A stretch of 64,000 nucleotides of DNA from Cytophagaceae bacterium (lineage in GTDB: Bacteria > Bacteroidota > Bacteroidia > Cytophagales > Cytophagaceae), in assembly GCA_025454925.1 (NCBI GenBank), contig JALONM010000003.1, positions 148,238-212,237 of the forward strand, in the 5' to 3' direction. The position numbers were made by a program, and so were the translations under genes. Positions 36,253 to 46,364 of this stretch are shown here, in pieces. Positions within the stretch are counted from its first letter, which is position 1, and each line of letters starts with the position of its first letter. The notes under the pieces are model-generated. The model was not told the DNA's origin, did not search any database, and saw only the letters and a list, made by a program, of their open reading frames with translations.

Positions 36253-37126
36253 TCGTCAACACTAAAATCAATGCAATCACAGACAATACCAAGGCAGCTG
36301 GCAACCATTTGCCAGGCTTTTCTTTGAAAACAAAGATACCAGCCAATGCGTTCACTACAATAACCGCCATGTTTAAAACGGGGAACACCACGGCGCCGTT
36401 GTTGTTAAAAGCCTCCAGGGCTTGTAATAAAAACAAGATGGAAAGAAAATTGGGAATACCTAATACAAGGCCCGCCAGCCAGGTTTTTGTCTTTTTAAAC
36501 TCCATCCATTTTTCAGGTAAACATACTAATACCAAGGCTCCGGTAAACGCAGAAGAGAAAAATGCGAAAACCGGAAACAAAGAAGACGCTTGGGCAGGAA
36601 TGAACCAGGCATTAGAGATATTGATCAAAATATCCACGAGTGCTCCGCCCAGAAATACCGCCAAGGGTAAGACGATTCGTTGCCAGGAATTTCCCTTTTG
36701 TTCATTTTCTTCCTGAATGGAGGACAGTACGATGGCTGCCAAGCCTATCAGCAAGCCTATCCACAGTCCCATACCTACCGGATTTCCAGGTCTCAGGAGC
36801 AATACACTGACCAAAACGGGCAGTACCAGGGACGTTTTGTTGGCCAATGTTGCAACAGTCACACTTACTTTTTTAACGGTATACGACATTAAGAAGAAGG
36901 TAGGAAGAAAACAGGCACCGGTAGCGAGCGCCATCCACATCCAGGGTTTCCATTGACTTTGTGTACTAAGGAGTGTGAGGTTACCTGGGAACAGAAGTCC
37001 AGTAAGCACACAAACCCAGTAATTGATGACGATCACAGTAAAGTTATCGGTACCCCAACGCGCAAATACCCTGAATGCTACCAACAACCAGGCAGTAAAG
37101 AGCACTGCCAATAAAAGATAAAACAT
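36245..37126 (-). CDS. EamA-type drug/metabolite transporter
   Basis: 293 residues with about ten hydrophobic segments, two EamA-like halves (FYLLLAVLFTAWLLVAFRVFARW first; VFAFFSSAFTGALVLVCLPEKW second). The pattern ANKTSLVLPVLVSVLLL and NNGAVVFPVLNMAVIVVNALAGIFVFKEKPG is typical of DMT permeases, exporters of metabolites with unknown substrate here. Divergent from the FdtA gene across a 59-base gap that holds -7-like boxes for both directions. Confidence 0.88.
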   Translation of the reverse strand: MFYLLLAVLFTAWLLVAFRVFARWGTDNFTVIVINYWVCVLTGLLFPGNLTLLSTQSQWKPWMWMALATGACFLPTFFLMSYTVKKVSVTVATLANKTSLVLPVLVSVLLLRPGNPVGMGLWIGLLIGLAAIVLSSIQEENEQKGNSWQRIVLPLAVFLGGALVDILINISNAWFIPAQASSLFPVFAFFSSAFTGALVLVCLPEKWMEFKKTKTWLAGLVLGIPNFLSILFLLQALEAFNNNGAVVFPVLNMAVIVVNALAGIFVFKEKPGKWLPAALVLSVIALILVLTNG

Positions 37127-37150
37127 GTTTAAAAAAATATAGGCCTTTTA

Positions 37151-37158
37151 CAAACTTA
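37151..37158 (-). promoter_or_regulatory. Candidate -7 box for the DMT/TPR operon
   Basis: The minus strand reads TAAGTTTG, a match to TAnnTTTG, 25 bases upstream of the DMT start at 37126. It lies back to back with the plus-strand box at 37173. No clear -33 element. Confidence 0.4.
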
Positions 37159-37172
37159 AAAAAGAATTATCA

Positions 37173-37180
37173 TATTTTTG
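37173..37180 (+). promoter_or_regulatory. Candidate -7 box, leaderless layout
   Basis: TATTTTTG fits TAnnTTTG and ends only five bases before the ATG at 37186, so the predicted transcription start coincides with or touches the start codon. If real, the FdtA mRNA is leaderless or nearly so. Confidence 0.4.
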
Positions 37181-37185
37181 TAGCT

Positions 37186-37587
37186 ATGGATTTTCCTAAA
37201 ATACTTAATTTTCAAAAGATTGGTACCCGATCGGAAGGCTTTCTTTCGATTGTTAATCATGAAGTGAAAATCCCCTTCGACATAAAACGCGTCTATTGGC
37301 TCTACCAGGTGCCCGATGGCGTAATTCGTGGCGACCATGCCCACAAGGTATGCAAACAAGTGCTGGTGGCCATTCAAGGCAGTATTGTAGTGCGACTTGA
37401 AAATTTGATCGGTTGCCGGTATGAATACGAACTCGATCATCCTAATCAAGGACTAATTGTTCCAAATATGTATTGGAGTCGATTGGAGTTCAGTCCGGGA
37501 GCCATTTGCGTTAGCCTGGCATCCGAAGATTACGAGGAAACTGAGTATATTCGCGATTACGAAGAATTCCGGAAGTTGCGAGAGTAA
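37186..37587 (+). CDS. FdtA/QdtA-type sugar 3,4-ketoisomerase (cupin)
   Basis: 133 residues, the full length of the family. Metal-independent cupin with the active-site stretch [13 protein letters not shown] (His at about 51 and 53), then [29 protein letters not shown] and [16 protein letters not shown] at the end, all typical of WxcM-like/FdtA enzymes that turn dTDP-4-keto-6-deoxyglucose into a 3-keto isomer for surface deoxyaminosugars. None of rmlA, rmlB, an aminotransferase or glycosyltransferase is nearby, so it is an orphan. The start at 37186 matches family N termini. Confidence 0.9.
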   Translation: MDFPKILNFQKIGTRSEGFLSIVNHEVKIPFDIKRVYWLYQVPDGVIRGDHAHKVCKQVLVAIQGSIVVRLENLIGCRYEYELDHPNQGLIVPNMYWSRLEFSPGAICVSLASEDYEETEYIRDYEEFRKLRE

Positions 37588-37628
37588 GAGCATGCTCTAC
37601 TGAACGCTGCGACAAAACAGATATCATC

Positions 37629-38693
37629 ATGAAGGACCATTACACGGTGTTGGGGGTATCGCGATACGCTTCCGCAGAGGAAATTAAAAAAGCGTATAAA
37701 AAGCTAGCCAGGGATTTTCATCCGGACAGACATCCGGGAAATTCCTATTATGAAGAACAATTCAAACTTATCAACGAAGCGTATCATATCCTCTCAGATC
37801 CTTCGAAAAAAGAATCCTACGATTTTAAACTTTTATATCAGTCCAACCACCATCAGCCATCCAACCATTCTACCAGAGCTGAAGAAAAAACCTACACAAC
37901 ACCTCCCACTCCTAGTCCTGCACGAAAAAAAAACCGTTACAGCGATTATTGGTATACAGCATTCTTCTTCGTGGTGGTCATAGTTGCCGGAACAGCACTT
38001 TATATCGGTATGAATCGTTATACAGCAGGCATACACTTGGAAGAAGCCAAAACCCTACTCCTCCGAAATCAATGGAGGCAAGCCAATGTAAAGCTTACGG
38101 AAGCACTCACGTTTAACGATGCCTTACCGGAAGCCTATTTCCTTCGGGGCAAAATTTTCAATGTATACCTCCATAGAAATGCGCAAGCCTTGATGTTTCT
38201 GAATAAAGCGATTGAACTGAGTGATACTCTTTATCACGATGCGTATTTTTTGCGAGCCAAAGTGCGCATGGAAATCAAGGAATACAACGCAGCATCGGCC
38301 GACTTAGACCTGCTAAAATCCGCATCCAGTCAAACGGACAGTGTATATTGGTATAGCGGAGAATTACATTATTTTTTAAACAATTACGCACAAGCAGCAA
38401 GTGACTTACAAGTGTTTCTAACTAAACATCCGGAATGTGGAGATTGTCTTTCCAAAATTATTTATAGCCATTTACAAGTCCGTCACTATGCAGAAGCATC
38501 CCTGGCTTTTTCCAAGGCTATTCAACAAGGAGCTGACACCACCCTGGTTCCACCGTACCTGATGGCTCTGGCATTTATCGGGACACACGACAGTACCCGG
38601 GCCAATCAATTTATGCGACAGCTCAACCAAGCCGACGCCTTTGGTAAATCTGCTCAGGAACTTTTCCAGCAAGAATTTTCTCCCAACCCTTAA
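37629..38693 (+). CDS. Membrane-anchored J-domain protein with TPR repeats
   Basis: 354 residues. J domain ~1-66 with [21 protein letters not shown] and the HPD tripeptide at 31-33, so it should stimulate Hsp70 ATPase. A Ser/His/Pro-rich linker leads to one membrane segment (~111-128: [18 protein letters not shown]). The C-terminal ~200 residues are TPR-like ([51 protein letters not shown]). With the J domain at the N terminus in the cytoplasm, the TPRs would face the periplasm. 41 bases after the FdtA gene. Unusual architecture but clear parts. Confidence 0.9.
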   Translation: MKDHYTVLGVSRYASAEEIKKAYKKLARDFHPDRHPGNSYYEEQFKLINEAYHILSDPSKKESYDFKLLYQSNHHQPSNHSTRAEEKTYTTPPTPSPARKKNRYSDYWYTAFFFVVVIVAGTALYIGMNRYTAGIHLEEAKTLLLRNQWRQANVKLTEALTFNDALPEAYFLRGKIFNVYLHRNAQALMFLNKAIELSDTLYHDAYFLRAKVRMEIKEYNAASADLDLLKSASSQTDSVYWYSGELHYFLNNYAQAASDLQVFLTKHPECGDCLSKIIYSHLQVRHYAEASLAFSKAIQQGADTTLVPPYLMALAFIGTHDSTRANQFMRQLNQADAFGKSAQELFQQEFSPNP

Positions 38694-38837
38694 TCTTTCC
38701 GAGATAATCCCTTTGACAGAATTGAAACATATTGTATTCTCATTTCTCAATATCCCTTTTTAAAAATATTGTATCTTGAAAATACTTTGCATCAGTAGCA
38801 CTCAGCATTGCTGGTTATAAGGAAAGCACATAATCTT

Positions 38838-41537
38838 ATGAAAAAGAATATTTTTTTTTGCATTGCCTTACTTGGCATTGTGTGGCTACTATCCGGATTC
38901 TTATTACAAGAACCCTGGAACGACACAGAGCCCGACTATATACCAGCCAATTTCGAAAAAATCGAAGAATTTGGTTTACGAAAAGACACATTCGATGTTG
39001 GTTTACATTTCCGAAATTTTCTGGCGCATTGTAAAAAACCTTATTACCAGAATCTCAGCACAGGTCTAAGTTATCGCGATGATGATGCGTTTGAAAAATA
39101 CTATCAGGTCTATTGTGAAGATTCCCGCCAGGAAATTTCCGACCTGGGATATCTGATGAGAACCTATTTACTATTGTTTAATAAAAAAGATGATTTAGCC
39201 TGGATAGAATTTAAAAAAATACAAAACAGAACATTAGCTTATTACGATGGAGCCGCGGCAGTACTGCAGTCTTCTTCCGCAGAAGGCCTTTCCAATGTTG
39301 AATTATTAGAAAAGGAAATCAAAAAGCATCCGGAAAACCAGATTGCCATTAAACGATTGGCTAACCTATACTACGATACGAATGACTATGAAGGATTAGC
39401 CCATCTGTATCATGAATCAAGAAAAGAGGATTTGAAGCCATACCTCGACATCATCTATTTTTATACAGGAGAGATTTCTCAATATTTGGTAGAAATCTCG
39501 AAAAAATGCTGGCATTTCCAATGGACGTATGTAATGATTGCTTTCTTTTCTGTATTGCTCTGGCTGGGCTATTTATACCTGAGTAGCCGGAATGAGAAAT
39601 TTCCTTGGATTCCGATGTTGAGTGCCTTTCTTATTGGTTTATTGTGTATCCCTTTGGTTTACATATTACATCATTCCTTAGAAATACTTTTTCATGTCAA
39701 ACGCTCGAGCATCGGATCTCAATTTTTGTATTGTTATCTCAACATTAGTTTGGTAGAGGAAATAACAAAACTTATTCCGGTAGCCATGGTGTATTTACTT
39801 TTCAAAAATTCATTACGAACGCCATTATCCTGGATTCTCGTAGGCTGTAGCGCAGCCTTGTCCTTCGCCTTTCTGGAAAACAATTTGTATTTCGAATATT
39901 ACCAACAGGATGTAATCTACCGGCGAACATTTTTATGCATTCCTTCGCATATGTTTTTTACATGCCTAAGCCTTTACGGATTATTTTCAGTATCCTATCC
40001 GAACCAAGCCTATTCATGGAAAAATGGTATCGTCTATTTTTTCCTGGGTGTTCTGGCCCATGGCACGTATGATGCGCTGCTCATGGTACCTGGTTTAAAT
40101 AAGCTTTGGATTTTTTCTATCTTCCTCGCGTATTTTTTCGCCTTTGGTCTTCATCGGATTTTAAACGACGCCATCAATATTTCTCCTGCATTTCCGGGCA
40201 AGGTTTCCTATTTGAACGAATCACTGCAACGCTATTTCATGCTGGGCTTTTGTGGTTTGTGGTGTATTGAAATCTTGCTCAACAGCCTTCGATGGGGACA
40301 TAGTACCTCCAGCGATATTGCCATTAAATCCTCTAGTGTATTTTTCCTTTTGTTACTTTTCTGGAAGGGTGGTATAACGAACTTTCAGGTAGTAAAAAAT
40401 TTACGCACTCCCATCTTAAGCATCCCAGATCGATTTAAATTTCAATTTCTGATCGGCAAAAAATTGCAATTGGACATTGTGCAGCAAGGGCAATTGATTG
40501 GAAAAATCAACGGTTGCCAAAGTCATGCCCAAGTAAAGGTAAGTACTTCCGGAAATTTCATTGTATTGGATCCGATACCCGAATTTCCAACGTTCAAGCA
40601 TTTTCTCCTGCAACCGATTACCGAATACCGCAAAGCGAAAGAGCGCTATGTAGGAGCGGCTTTGTACGCAACCACATCTGATGTGGCTCCTGAGGAAGGT
40701 GAACTTGAAAAAAAAGATTTGGCAAAATTAGGTTCCGCCCAGGTACGCATTGAAGGAGAACTGTATTCGTATACCGATTGGGCCAAATATGTTGGTACAG
40801 GTACCACCTTGCTCTTTCTTTTTGTTGGGCTGTTCGGCTTTTTTGTATATATGAATTTCCGTTCGGCGGTGCTTGGCTATGAATGGGCTTTTCCTTACCT
40901 GAAAGAAAAAAATCTTAGCATAGCAGGTCAAAATTTAGAATACAGTATTGGTCGTCGGGAGAATTATGCCAATGCCAGATTTGAAGAGATTAAAATTTAT
41001 TATTACCTCCAATCCTATCCGCTGGTATTAGAGCGTATAGAATTGATTACTCCCACAACCCAACAAATGAAACGTGGGCTTCTTTATATGAAAGCGGCTT
41101 CCCTTTACCGAACAGGCAACATCCTGGCATCACAAAAAGTATTTGAATCATTATTGCAAGAAGATGTCACCAAGGTATCGGACAGTGTGCATTATTACCT
41201 TGCTGCCATACAGGTACGCACCCACCTTTGCAATCAGGCGCTGGCATCCCTGAACCAATTTGAAGTGCATCGCAGCCTTCCTTCCATCGGAAAAGTGGTA
41301 TTACAAACAGAATGTGCGATACAATCTGGAGATTGCAACAAGGCGATAGCATTGTTGGAGCATTTGGAATTTCGATCTTTTGCTAAAGATGGGAAATTTT
41401 ACCACCGAATGGGCAATTGTTATCTTCAACAAGGCGATACCGCCAAGGCTTGTTTGCAATGGCAAAAAGGGATTGAAAAAAAGTACGCGCCCAGTTTTGA
41501 GGAGCATGGCAGATGGTGTACTTCAAACTACGAATAG
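38838..41537 (+). CDS. PrsW-like intramembrane protease with TPR tail
   Basis: 899 residues from MKKNIFFC (38838); the longer frame from 38808 adds ten polar residues. One N-terminal hydrophobic segment, then ~190 soluble helical residues, then a cluster of about eight membrane segments holding the PrsW metalloprotease motifs: LVEEITKLIPVAMVY (~305-319), FAFLENNLYFEYY (~343), HMFFTCLSLYGLF, and LAHGTYDALLMVPG (~405). These supply the presumed Glu/His/Asp metal site. A further ~400 residues follow a last membrane segment (~640) with TPR-like helices (FESLLQEDVTKVSDSVHYYLAAI). PrsW proteases cut anti-sigma factors in firmicutes; the substrate here is unknown. Confidence 0.85.
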   Translation: MKKNIFFCIALLGIVWLLSGFLLQEPWNDTEPDYIPANFEKIEEFGLRKDTFDVGLHFRNFLAHCKKPYYQNLSTGLSYRDDDAFEKYYQVYCEDSRQEISDLGYLMRTYLLLFNKKDDLAWIEFKKIQNRTLAYYDGAAAVLQSSSAEGLSNVELLEKEIKKHPENQIAIKRLANLYYDTNDYEGLAHLYHESRKEDLKPYLDIIYFYTGEISQYLVEISKKCWHFQWTYVMIAFFSVLLWLGYLYLSSRNEKFPWIPMLSAFLIGLLCIPLVYILHHSLEILFHVKRSSIGSQFLYCYLNISLVEEITKLIPVAMVYLLFKNSLRTPLSWILVGCSAALSFAFLENNLYFEYYQQDVIYRRTFLCIPSHMFFTCLSLYGLFSVSYPNQAYSWKNGIVYFFLGVLAHGTYDALLMVPGLNKLWIFSIFLAYFFAFGLHRILNDAINISPAFPGKVSYLNESLQRYFMLGFCGLWCIEILLNSLRWGHSTSSDIAIKSSSVFFLLLLFWKGGITNFQVVKNLRTPILSIPDRFKFQFLIGKKLQLDIVQQGQLIGKINGCQSHAQVKVSTSGNFIVLDPIPEFPTFKHFLLQPITEYRKAKERYVGAALYATTSDVAPEEGELEKKDLAKLGSAQVRIEGELYSYTDWAKYVGTGTTLLFLFVGLFGFFVYMNFRSAVLGYEWAFPYLKEKNLSIAGQNLEYSIGRRENYANARFEEIKIYYYLQSYPLVLERIELITPTTQQMKRGLLYMKAASLYRTGNILASQKVFESLLQEDVTKVSDSVHYYLAAIQVRTHLCNQALASLNQFEVHRSLPSIGKVVLQTECAIQSGDCNKAIALLEHLEFRSFAKDGKFYHRMGNCYLQQGDTAKACLQWQKGIEKKYAPSFEEHGRWCTSNYE

Positions 41538-41545
41538 GTAGAAAT

Positions 41546-41588
41546 AAAAAGGCCTTCCATTCGACTATACGGAAGGAAGACCTTTTAT
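41546..41588. terminator. Bulged hairpin between convergent genes
   Basis: AAAAGG-CCTTCC (41547-41558) pairs with GGAAGG (41571-41576) and CCTTTT (41581-41586) with a four-base bulge (41577-41580). A-rich start and T-rich end allow stopping in either direction, for the PrsW gene (plus) and the subtilisin gene (minus). Confidence 0.6.
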
Positions 41589-41627
41589 ATCTGAAAGAGC
41601 TTTAGTACAATATCAGCAATATATTGA

Positions 41628-44600
41628 TTATTGCTTCAGCAGTGGAATCCATTTTACTCTGCCCTGATACTCAAGTTTGGCAGCATAGTACCCTGCTGGC
41701 CATAATGCTGAAGAAATGGTGGTGGTGCCTGTAAATTCGTTTTGCACCAACTCCACTCCCAAACTATTCAGGATCGTGACTTGAATAGGAACAGAAGTTT
41801 CCAGAGTAAGAGCATTATCATGGAGTACAGGGTTGGGATAAAGTTTCACCGCCTCCAGTTCCGGACTTACTACCTGACTGGTCATGGCTTTTACATAGAT
41901 ATGTTTTTGAACTGAATCCACGCAGCCTCCGGCGGAGTTTGCCGTTAAGGTTATAGTGTAATCGCCTGGCAATGTATATTGAAAAACCGGATTAGCGGAG
42001 GTGAACGTATTTCCTTGGCCATCTTTCCATTCTACTGAAGTAAAAGAAGCACTCAGGTTGTTGGCATAAACCAATTGACCGAAATCCAAGCGAAGCGTAT
42101 CGGCTGGGAAAATTTGAAAATTCGCTTTCAAAGGATCTTCAATAACCCGAAACATAGCCACTGCGGAGGCAAAGAGCGAGTCAATATTGACTACATATAC
42201 CGTATCCGGAGAATGCACCTGTGAAAGAGTAAGACTTGAACCTGTAGCGATCGGAGTTGTAAATTCATCGTTGTCGTAATAGGCAAACAAGGTACCATTG
42301 GAAGGAGTAATGGTTATATCCAAGGTATCGGAAGGACAAATGTTTTCATTACTTACAACCGGCGTTGCTCCTGTTTTGATGGATTTGAAATACTGTCTGG
42401 CCAGGTCTGCCTCTTCGAGCATGAGATCTATTTCATCGCCGGCTACTAAGGCATAGGCTACTGTTGCAGACTGCCCTGGCCCTAGGTTGAGAATTTTTGC
42501 ACCAATCACCTGAGACACATCGGTACCCAAACCTGAATAGCCGGCCTTCGGCCTAAGAATGCCATTTGCCAAGGTCGTATACTTTTCAAGCGTAGTAAAA
42601 TCATCGTTAGGGTTTATGTTTCCTCCGGTTGAAGCAATGGAGTTATCCAATGAAAAACAGGAAGGTGCCTGACCGCTGAGCAATGTAATTCCACCCGATT
42701 TTCCAGGTCCAGCCAGGTCATACGTATATAAGGTTTTAGTTTCCTCATCCCAATCTCCTCTGTTTTTAGAATAATCATTTATATCCCAATCGGCAAATAT
42801 GCCAACGAATAAGGAATCAAATGTTGTTGATGCATTCCTATTGGTTACTTTGTATTCCACTACTACAAAATCTTGCTGGCCCGGGCGCTTATTTGCATAG
42901 GCTTTCATCTCTACATGCACACCAATAATACTGGATGCCAACGAATCATTAAACGTTGCAACCGCTTCAATATCTTTGTTGGTGCTATATAAATACCTCA
43001 TTCCATTTTCTTTCTTGAAATCCATATTGCCTAAGAAACTTCCGCCCCGAACACAATCTGAAACTTTGGTATTGCTCAAACCGATCATTAATCCACCGGA
43101 ATATAAAAGCGAACTCCCTGACTTGTGGACAAAACCTTTTCCAATTGGAGAACTTAATTCATTTTCATACCCGATGCGTCCTGTGCCGAAGATTGTAGTG
43201 GCGATGTTATTCGTATCTAGGTCTACATAATTAGGATTGATGGGTAACTTGAATCCTTGAAAATCATAATAATTTTTGGAGGGGTCTCTAAAAAAGAAAA
43301 CTAAATCCAAGTAATCCCCATTGTAAGAATTATTGATTTTGATTTTAAATTCATCTGCAACATTTGTTAAAGTTTGCAACGAGTCAATAAAACCTACCGA
43401 TGAAAGGCTATCCAGTAAGGTAGCGCCTTGCAGAGCGATCATCCGTACTTCGAGGTTGTTGGCTTTGCTCAATAAATTCTGAAGATCCAGACGAATAGTA
43501 ACAGTATCCCCTGAAAAAATGGAAGAACCAAATTTAGAACTGGCATTTACTTTTTTCAATCGAACGGAAGGGCTGTAAATGTTTAACAGAGCCTTTTCAA
43601 CATCCAACATTCTTCCCATTTTGTATTTGCTATTTTGCCATGTTTCCGGAAAAGAATCGAGACAACTACCACTGACACGCAGCAGTTCCATCACTTGGAT
43701 GGCTTTCATAGTGGGATAATGTGAGCGCACCAGCGCTGCGGCTCCTGCTACGACGGGTGAAGAAAAAGAGGTACCACCAAAGGGGCCGTAGTTGGCGCCA
43801 GCCAGCGTAGATCCTCCGCCTACGTGTGCCGAAATATCCACGTTAAACGAGTAGGTAACCCCTACATTACTTCCATTCGACGTACGCTTTTCAATTACTT
43901 GATTTCTGGCAGCGACATATTGAGTATCCAATCCAGAAACCGAAAGTACGTTGGTATAACTAGCCGGATAAAAATCTCCTTCTATTTCCGTATTACCTGC
44001 CGATCCGACCACGACTACATCTTTGTTGAGGACCGCATAATTGATTACATTCTGACTAGTCTGGGAAAAAGCTCCCATTCCACCCCAGGAAAGGTTGATA
44101 ACCTTGGCTCCGTGATCTGCAGCGTATATAATTCCGTTATATCCTCCCGAAAGAGCTCCGCCTACATTCATAATTTTTACAGGTAGGATCTTACACTTAA
44201 AACCAGGTCCAGCCATCCCGATGGTATTATCAGTCACAGCACTGGCGGCTCCTTGCACCCCAATGCCATGCGTGTTGGAACCGATGTTGGGATCGTTATC
44301 ATTATCTCCTACATCCCAACCATGATAATTATCAATGTAGCCATCGTTGTCATCGTCCAATCCATTGATTGGATCGGCATAGTTGATTTTAATATTGCCT
44401 GCCAGATCGGGGTGGGTAAGTTCTGTACCTGTATCTAGAATACCTATCACCACATTGGTATCCCCTTTAGTGATGTCCCAGGCTTCTGGAAATTTATGCC
44501 GGTAGAGGTAATATTGACCAACATTGGGCTGGGCCATGGAATCGTTCGGAAGATAAAACAATTCTGAATGATCGATAAACTCAGGTTCAGCGTATTCAAA

Positions 44601-44972
44601 GAAGGGTAAAGCTGATATCTTCTCGATTACTTTTTCAACGGAAAGTGTGCCTGAGTATTTAATGCGGTAGATCAATGATAAATCGACCAGACTATCGCCT
44701 GTTTTAGACAATGCTTGATCGGGAGCAGGAGCAGATGGAAATACCTTTTCCAAGCTTAGGATAGAGACCTCTTTTGAAGAAATACTTTGAAGAGGGGAAT
44801 TTTTAATCTTGGCAAATAGGTTGCGGTATTGAGGTTTAATTTTAAACAAAACCGTATTGGGCTGAAATTGCTTTGTTTCGTTAGTAATCGGCAACGATAA
44901 CCGGCCTTTTTGCGCCATCATCCACATGGGTGAAACAGCGATCAACAAGCATAAAAGCCACCTAAAATACAT
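41628..44972 (-). CDS. Secreted subtilisin-like protease with type A T9SS sorting domain
   Basis: 1114 residues from MYFRWLLCLL (44972), which gives a signal peptide ending near MMAQ; the longer frame from 45002 adds ten residues. An N-terminal propeptide (~25-165) precedes the S8 catalytic domain: Asp in GILDTGTELTHPDL (D180), His in NTHGIGVQG (H235), oxyanion Asn in GSAGNTE (N327), Ser in GGTSFSSPVVAGA (S402). A long beta-rich middle region follows, with a PKD-like unit (~950-1030, VEWKDGQGNTF, YTLPGDYTITLTA). The C-terminal ~75 residues LYPNPV ... LEYQGRVKWIPLLKQ are the type A sorting domain for T9SS export and surface anchoring. All catalytic residues intact. Confidence 0.94.
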   Translation of the reverse strand: MYFRWLLCLLIAVSPMWMMAQKGRLSLPITNETKQFQPNTVLFKIKPQYRNLFAKIKNSPLQSISSKEVSILSLEKVFPSAPAPDQALSKTGDSLVDLSLIYRIKYSGTLSVEKVIEKISALPFFEYAEPEFIDHSELFYLPNDSMAQPNVGQYYLYRHKFPEAWDITKGDTNVVIGILDTGTELTHPDLAGNIKINYADPINGLDDDNDGYIDNYHGWDVGDNDNDPNIGSNTHGIGVQGAASAVTDNTIGMAGPGFKCKILPVKIMNVGGALSGGYNGIIYAADHGAKVINLSWGGMGAFSQTSQNVINYAVLNKDVVVVGSAGNTEIEGDFYPASYTNVLSVSGLDTQYVAARNQVIEKRTSNGSNVGVTYSFNVDISAHVGGGSTLAGANYGPFGGTSFSSPVVAGAAALVRSHYPTMKAIQVMELLRVSGSCLDSFPETWQNSKYKMGRMLDVEKALLNIYSPSVRLKKVNASSKFGSSIFSGDTVTIRLDLQNLLSKANNLEVRMIALQGATLLDSLSSVGFIDSLQTLTNVADEFKIKINNSYNGDYLDLVFFFRDPSKNYYDFQGFKLPINPNYVDLDTNNIATTIFGTGRIGYENELSSPIGKGFVHKSGSSLLYSGGLMIGLSNTKVSDCVRGGSFLGNMDFKKENGMRYLYSTNKDIEAVATFNDSLASSIIGVHVEMKAYANKRPGQQDFVVVEYKVTNRNASTTFDSLFVGIFADWDINDYSKNRGDWDEETKTLYTYDLAGPGKSGGITLLSGQAPSCFSLDNSIASTGGNINPNDDFTTLEKYTTLANGILRPKAGYSGLGTDVSQVIGAKILNLGPGQSATVAYALVAGDEIDLMLEEADLARQYFKSIKTGATPVVSNENICPSDTLDITITPSNGTLFAYYDNDEFTTPIATGSSLTLSQVHSPDTVYVVNIDSLFASAVAMFRVIEDPLKANFQIFPADTLRLDFGQLVYANNLSASFTSVEWKDGQGNTFTSANPVFQYTLPGDYTITLTANSAGGCVDSVQKHIYVKAMTSQVVSPELEAVKLYPNPVLHDNALTLETSVPIQVTILNSLGVELVQNEFTGTTTISSALWPAGYYAAKLEYQGRVKWIPLLKQ

Positions 44973-45084
44973 AATCGTCTTATTTACTTGGTATATATTC
45001 ATTATATACTATTTTGTAACCATAAAGTTCAGAAAATAAGCTTCCTGGAAACGAATCTATTGACTGCAACTACCTCTTTATAGC

Positions 45085-45113
45085 AAAAAGGTCCTGAATA
45101 ACAGGACCTTTTT
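45085..45113 (-). terminator. Intrinsic terminator
   Basis: Perfect 12-bp stem (45085-45096 with 45102-45113) and AATAA loop; A5 and T5 flanks let it act in both directions. It lies 17 bases past the stop codon of the minus-strand lipoprotein gene at 45130. Confidence 0.88.
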
Positions 45114-45129
45114 GTTGTTGTAGAAAGAA

Positions 45130-46332
45130 TTAGAATCTTTCCGCTTTTAGCATATTTTGTTTACGAGTACCCCAATGGTAACCCAATTCAAACGGTAATG
45201 TTTTTACAGATGAAGAGTCCGAATAGGCTTTTTGTAAATCAGGCTCTTTGATGTGTGGAAAATCGGCCACGGGTTTGGCATACGCTCCATACAATTGAAT
45301 TTTCCATTTCTTCTTATCAAAATAATGGAATGCAATTCCAGAATCGTCTTGCAGAATGCAATCACTTTTATCGAAAATAGTATTCCGAACGGTAGTAAAT
45401 TCAGGATAATGCAGCAGATACGATGCCGATTTCAGGTAGGAATGAACGGTCGGAAGAGCGGCAAGGAACTTCGTAAACGCTGGATTGGCTTTCAAACCTC
45501 TGTCTTCCAAATCTACTTTAAAGTAATACACAGAACGTATTTCTTTTTCACCAGCAGGAATAAAATCAACACGCACCCCGCGGTTTGAATATTTTTCATC
45601 TTTGGTTTTTTCCACAATTGCTCCAGTACTGTCTAACGAAATGTATTGAACTTTCACAATCGTATTTCCAGTGCGTTTTAAGAATAACGTTATTAAAGGC
45701 AAAGCACCGTTTACTTTATGCTTCTGAAGATCCGCAAGCATATTTTTAGTAATGAAATAACTTTTCTTAAACAAATCATTTAAGGAAGAGCGCACCGACA
45801 AATAATAATCTTGTTTCTGTTTGGCGTTCATGTTGGCAAAATCCGGCAAATCACCTACTGGCTCTAGCGCAAGCAAGGTATAAGACTTAGCTTTGGGAAA
45901 AAATACGAATGCATTGAGAATATCAGGTCCTGAGAATGGATAAAATACAGGAGTAGCATCGTCGTTGGCACTAGCCAATTCTGTTTTTCCCCAGGTTCTC
46001 ATTTTGGAAAAACGTTTTTTCTCAATTTCAGACCAAGTGGAATCAAAATCCTGAGCAAAGGATTTCCAGGCCGCTGAGGTATCGTTGGAAGCTAAAGGGC
46101 TTCCGCTTTTTTGTTTTACCCCGGAAAGTAACGAAACGGTTTGATCAAAAGACCAATCTTTAATTTCTACCCCGGCGGCAGGCTGCTGCGCTTCAGGAAC
46201 CACAATGGTATCGCTGACTGCATTTACAGTATCTACAATGGTATCAGCGGTTCCGGAAGATTTTTTTTTCTCCTCACACGCAACCAAAACTAACAAGGCA
46301 GTACACGCCCCAAGACATAACTTTTTATACAT
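45130..46332 (-). CDS. Predicted lipoprotein, unknown function
   Basis: 400 residues. A lipobox LVAC at residues 16-19 (MYKKLCLGACTALLVLVAC), then the charged EEKKKSSGTADTIV tail predicted after lipidation and a Val/Asp linker. The folded part begins near residue 55 and contains WKSFAQDFDSTWSEIEKKRF, NDLFKKSYFITKNMLADL and VRVDFIPAGEKEIRSVYYFKVD. No family recognised. The gene is 32 bases downstream of the permease gene, so possibly co-transcribed. Confidence 0.85.
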   Translation of the reverse strand: MYKKLCLGACTALLVLVACEEKKKSSGTADTIVDTVNAVSDTIVVPEAQQPAAGVEIKDWSFDQTVSLLSGVKQKSGSPLASNDTSAAWKSFAQDFDSTWSEIEKKRFSKMRTWGKTELASANDDATPVFYPFSGPDILNAFVFFPKAKSYTLLALEPVGDLPDFANMNAKQKQDYYLSVRSSLNDLFKKSYFITKNMLADLQKHKVNGALPLITLFLKRTGNTIVKVQYISLDSTGAIVEKTKDEKYSNRGVRVDFIPAGEKEIRSVYYFKVDLEDRGLKANPAFTKFLAALPTVHSYLKSASYLLHYPEFTTVRNTIFDKSDCILQDDSGIAFHYFDKKKWKIQLYGAYAKPVADFPHIKEPDLQKAYSDSSSVKTLPFELGYHWGTRKQNMLKAERF

Positions 46333-46364
46333 AACCTGATTAAATATTCAAACGAAAATAGTGT

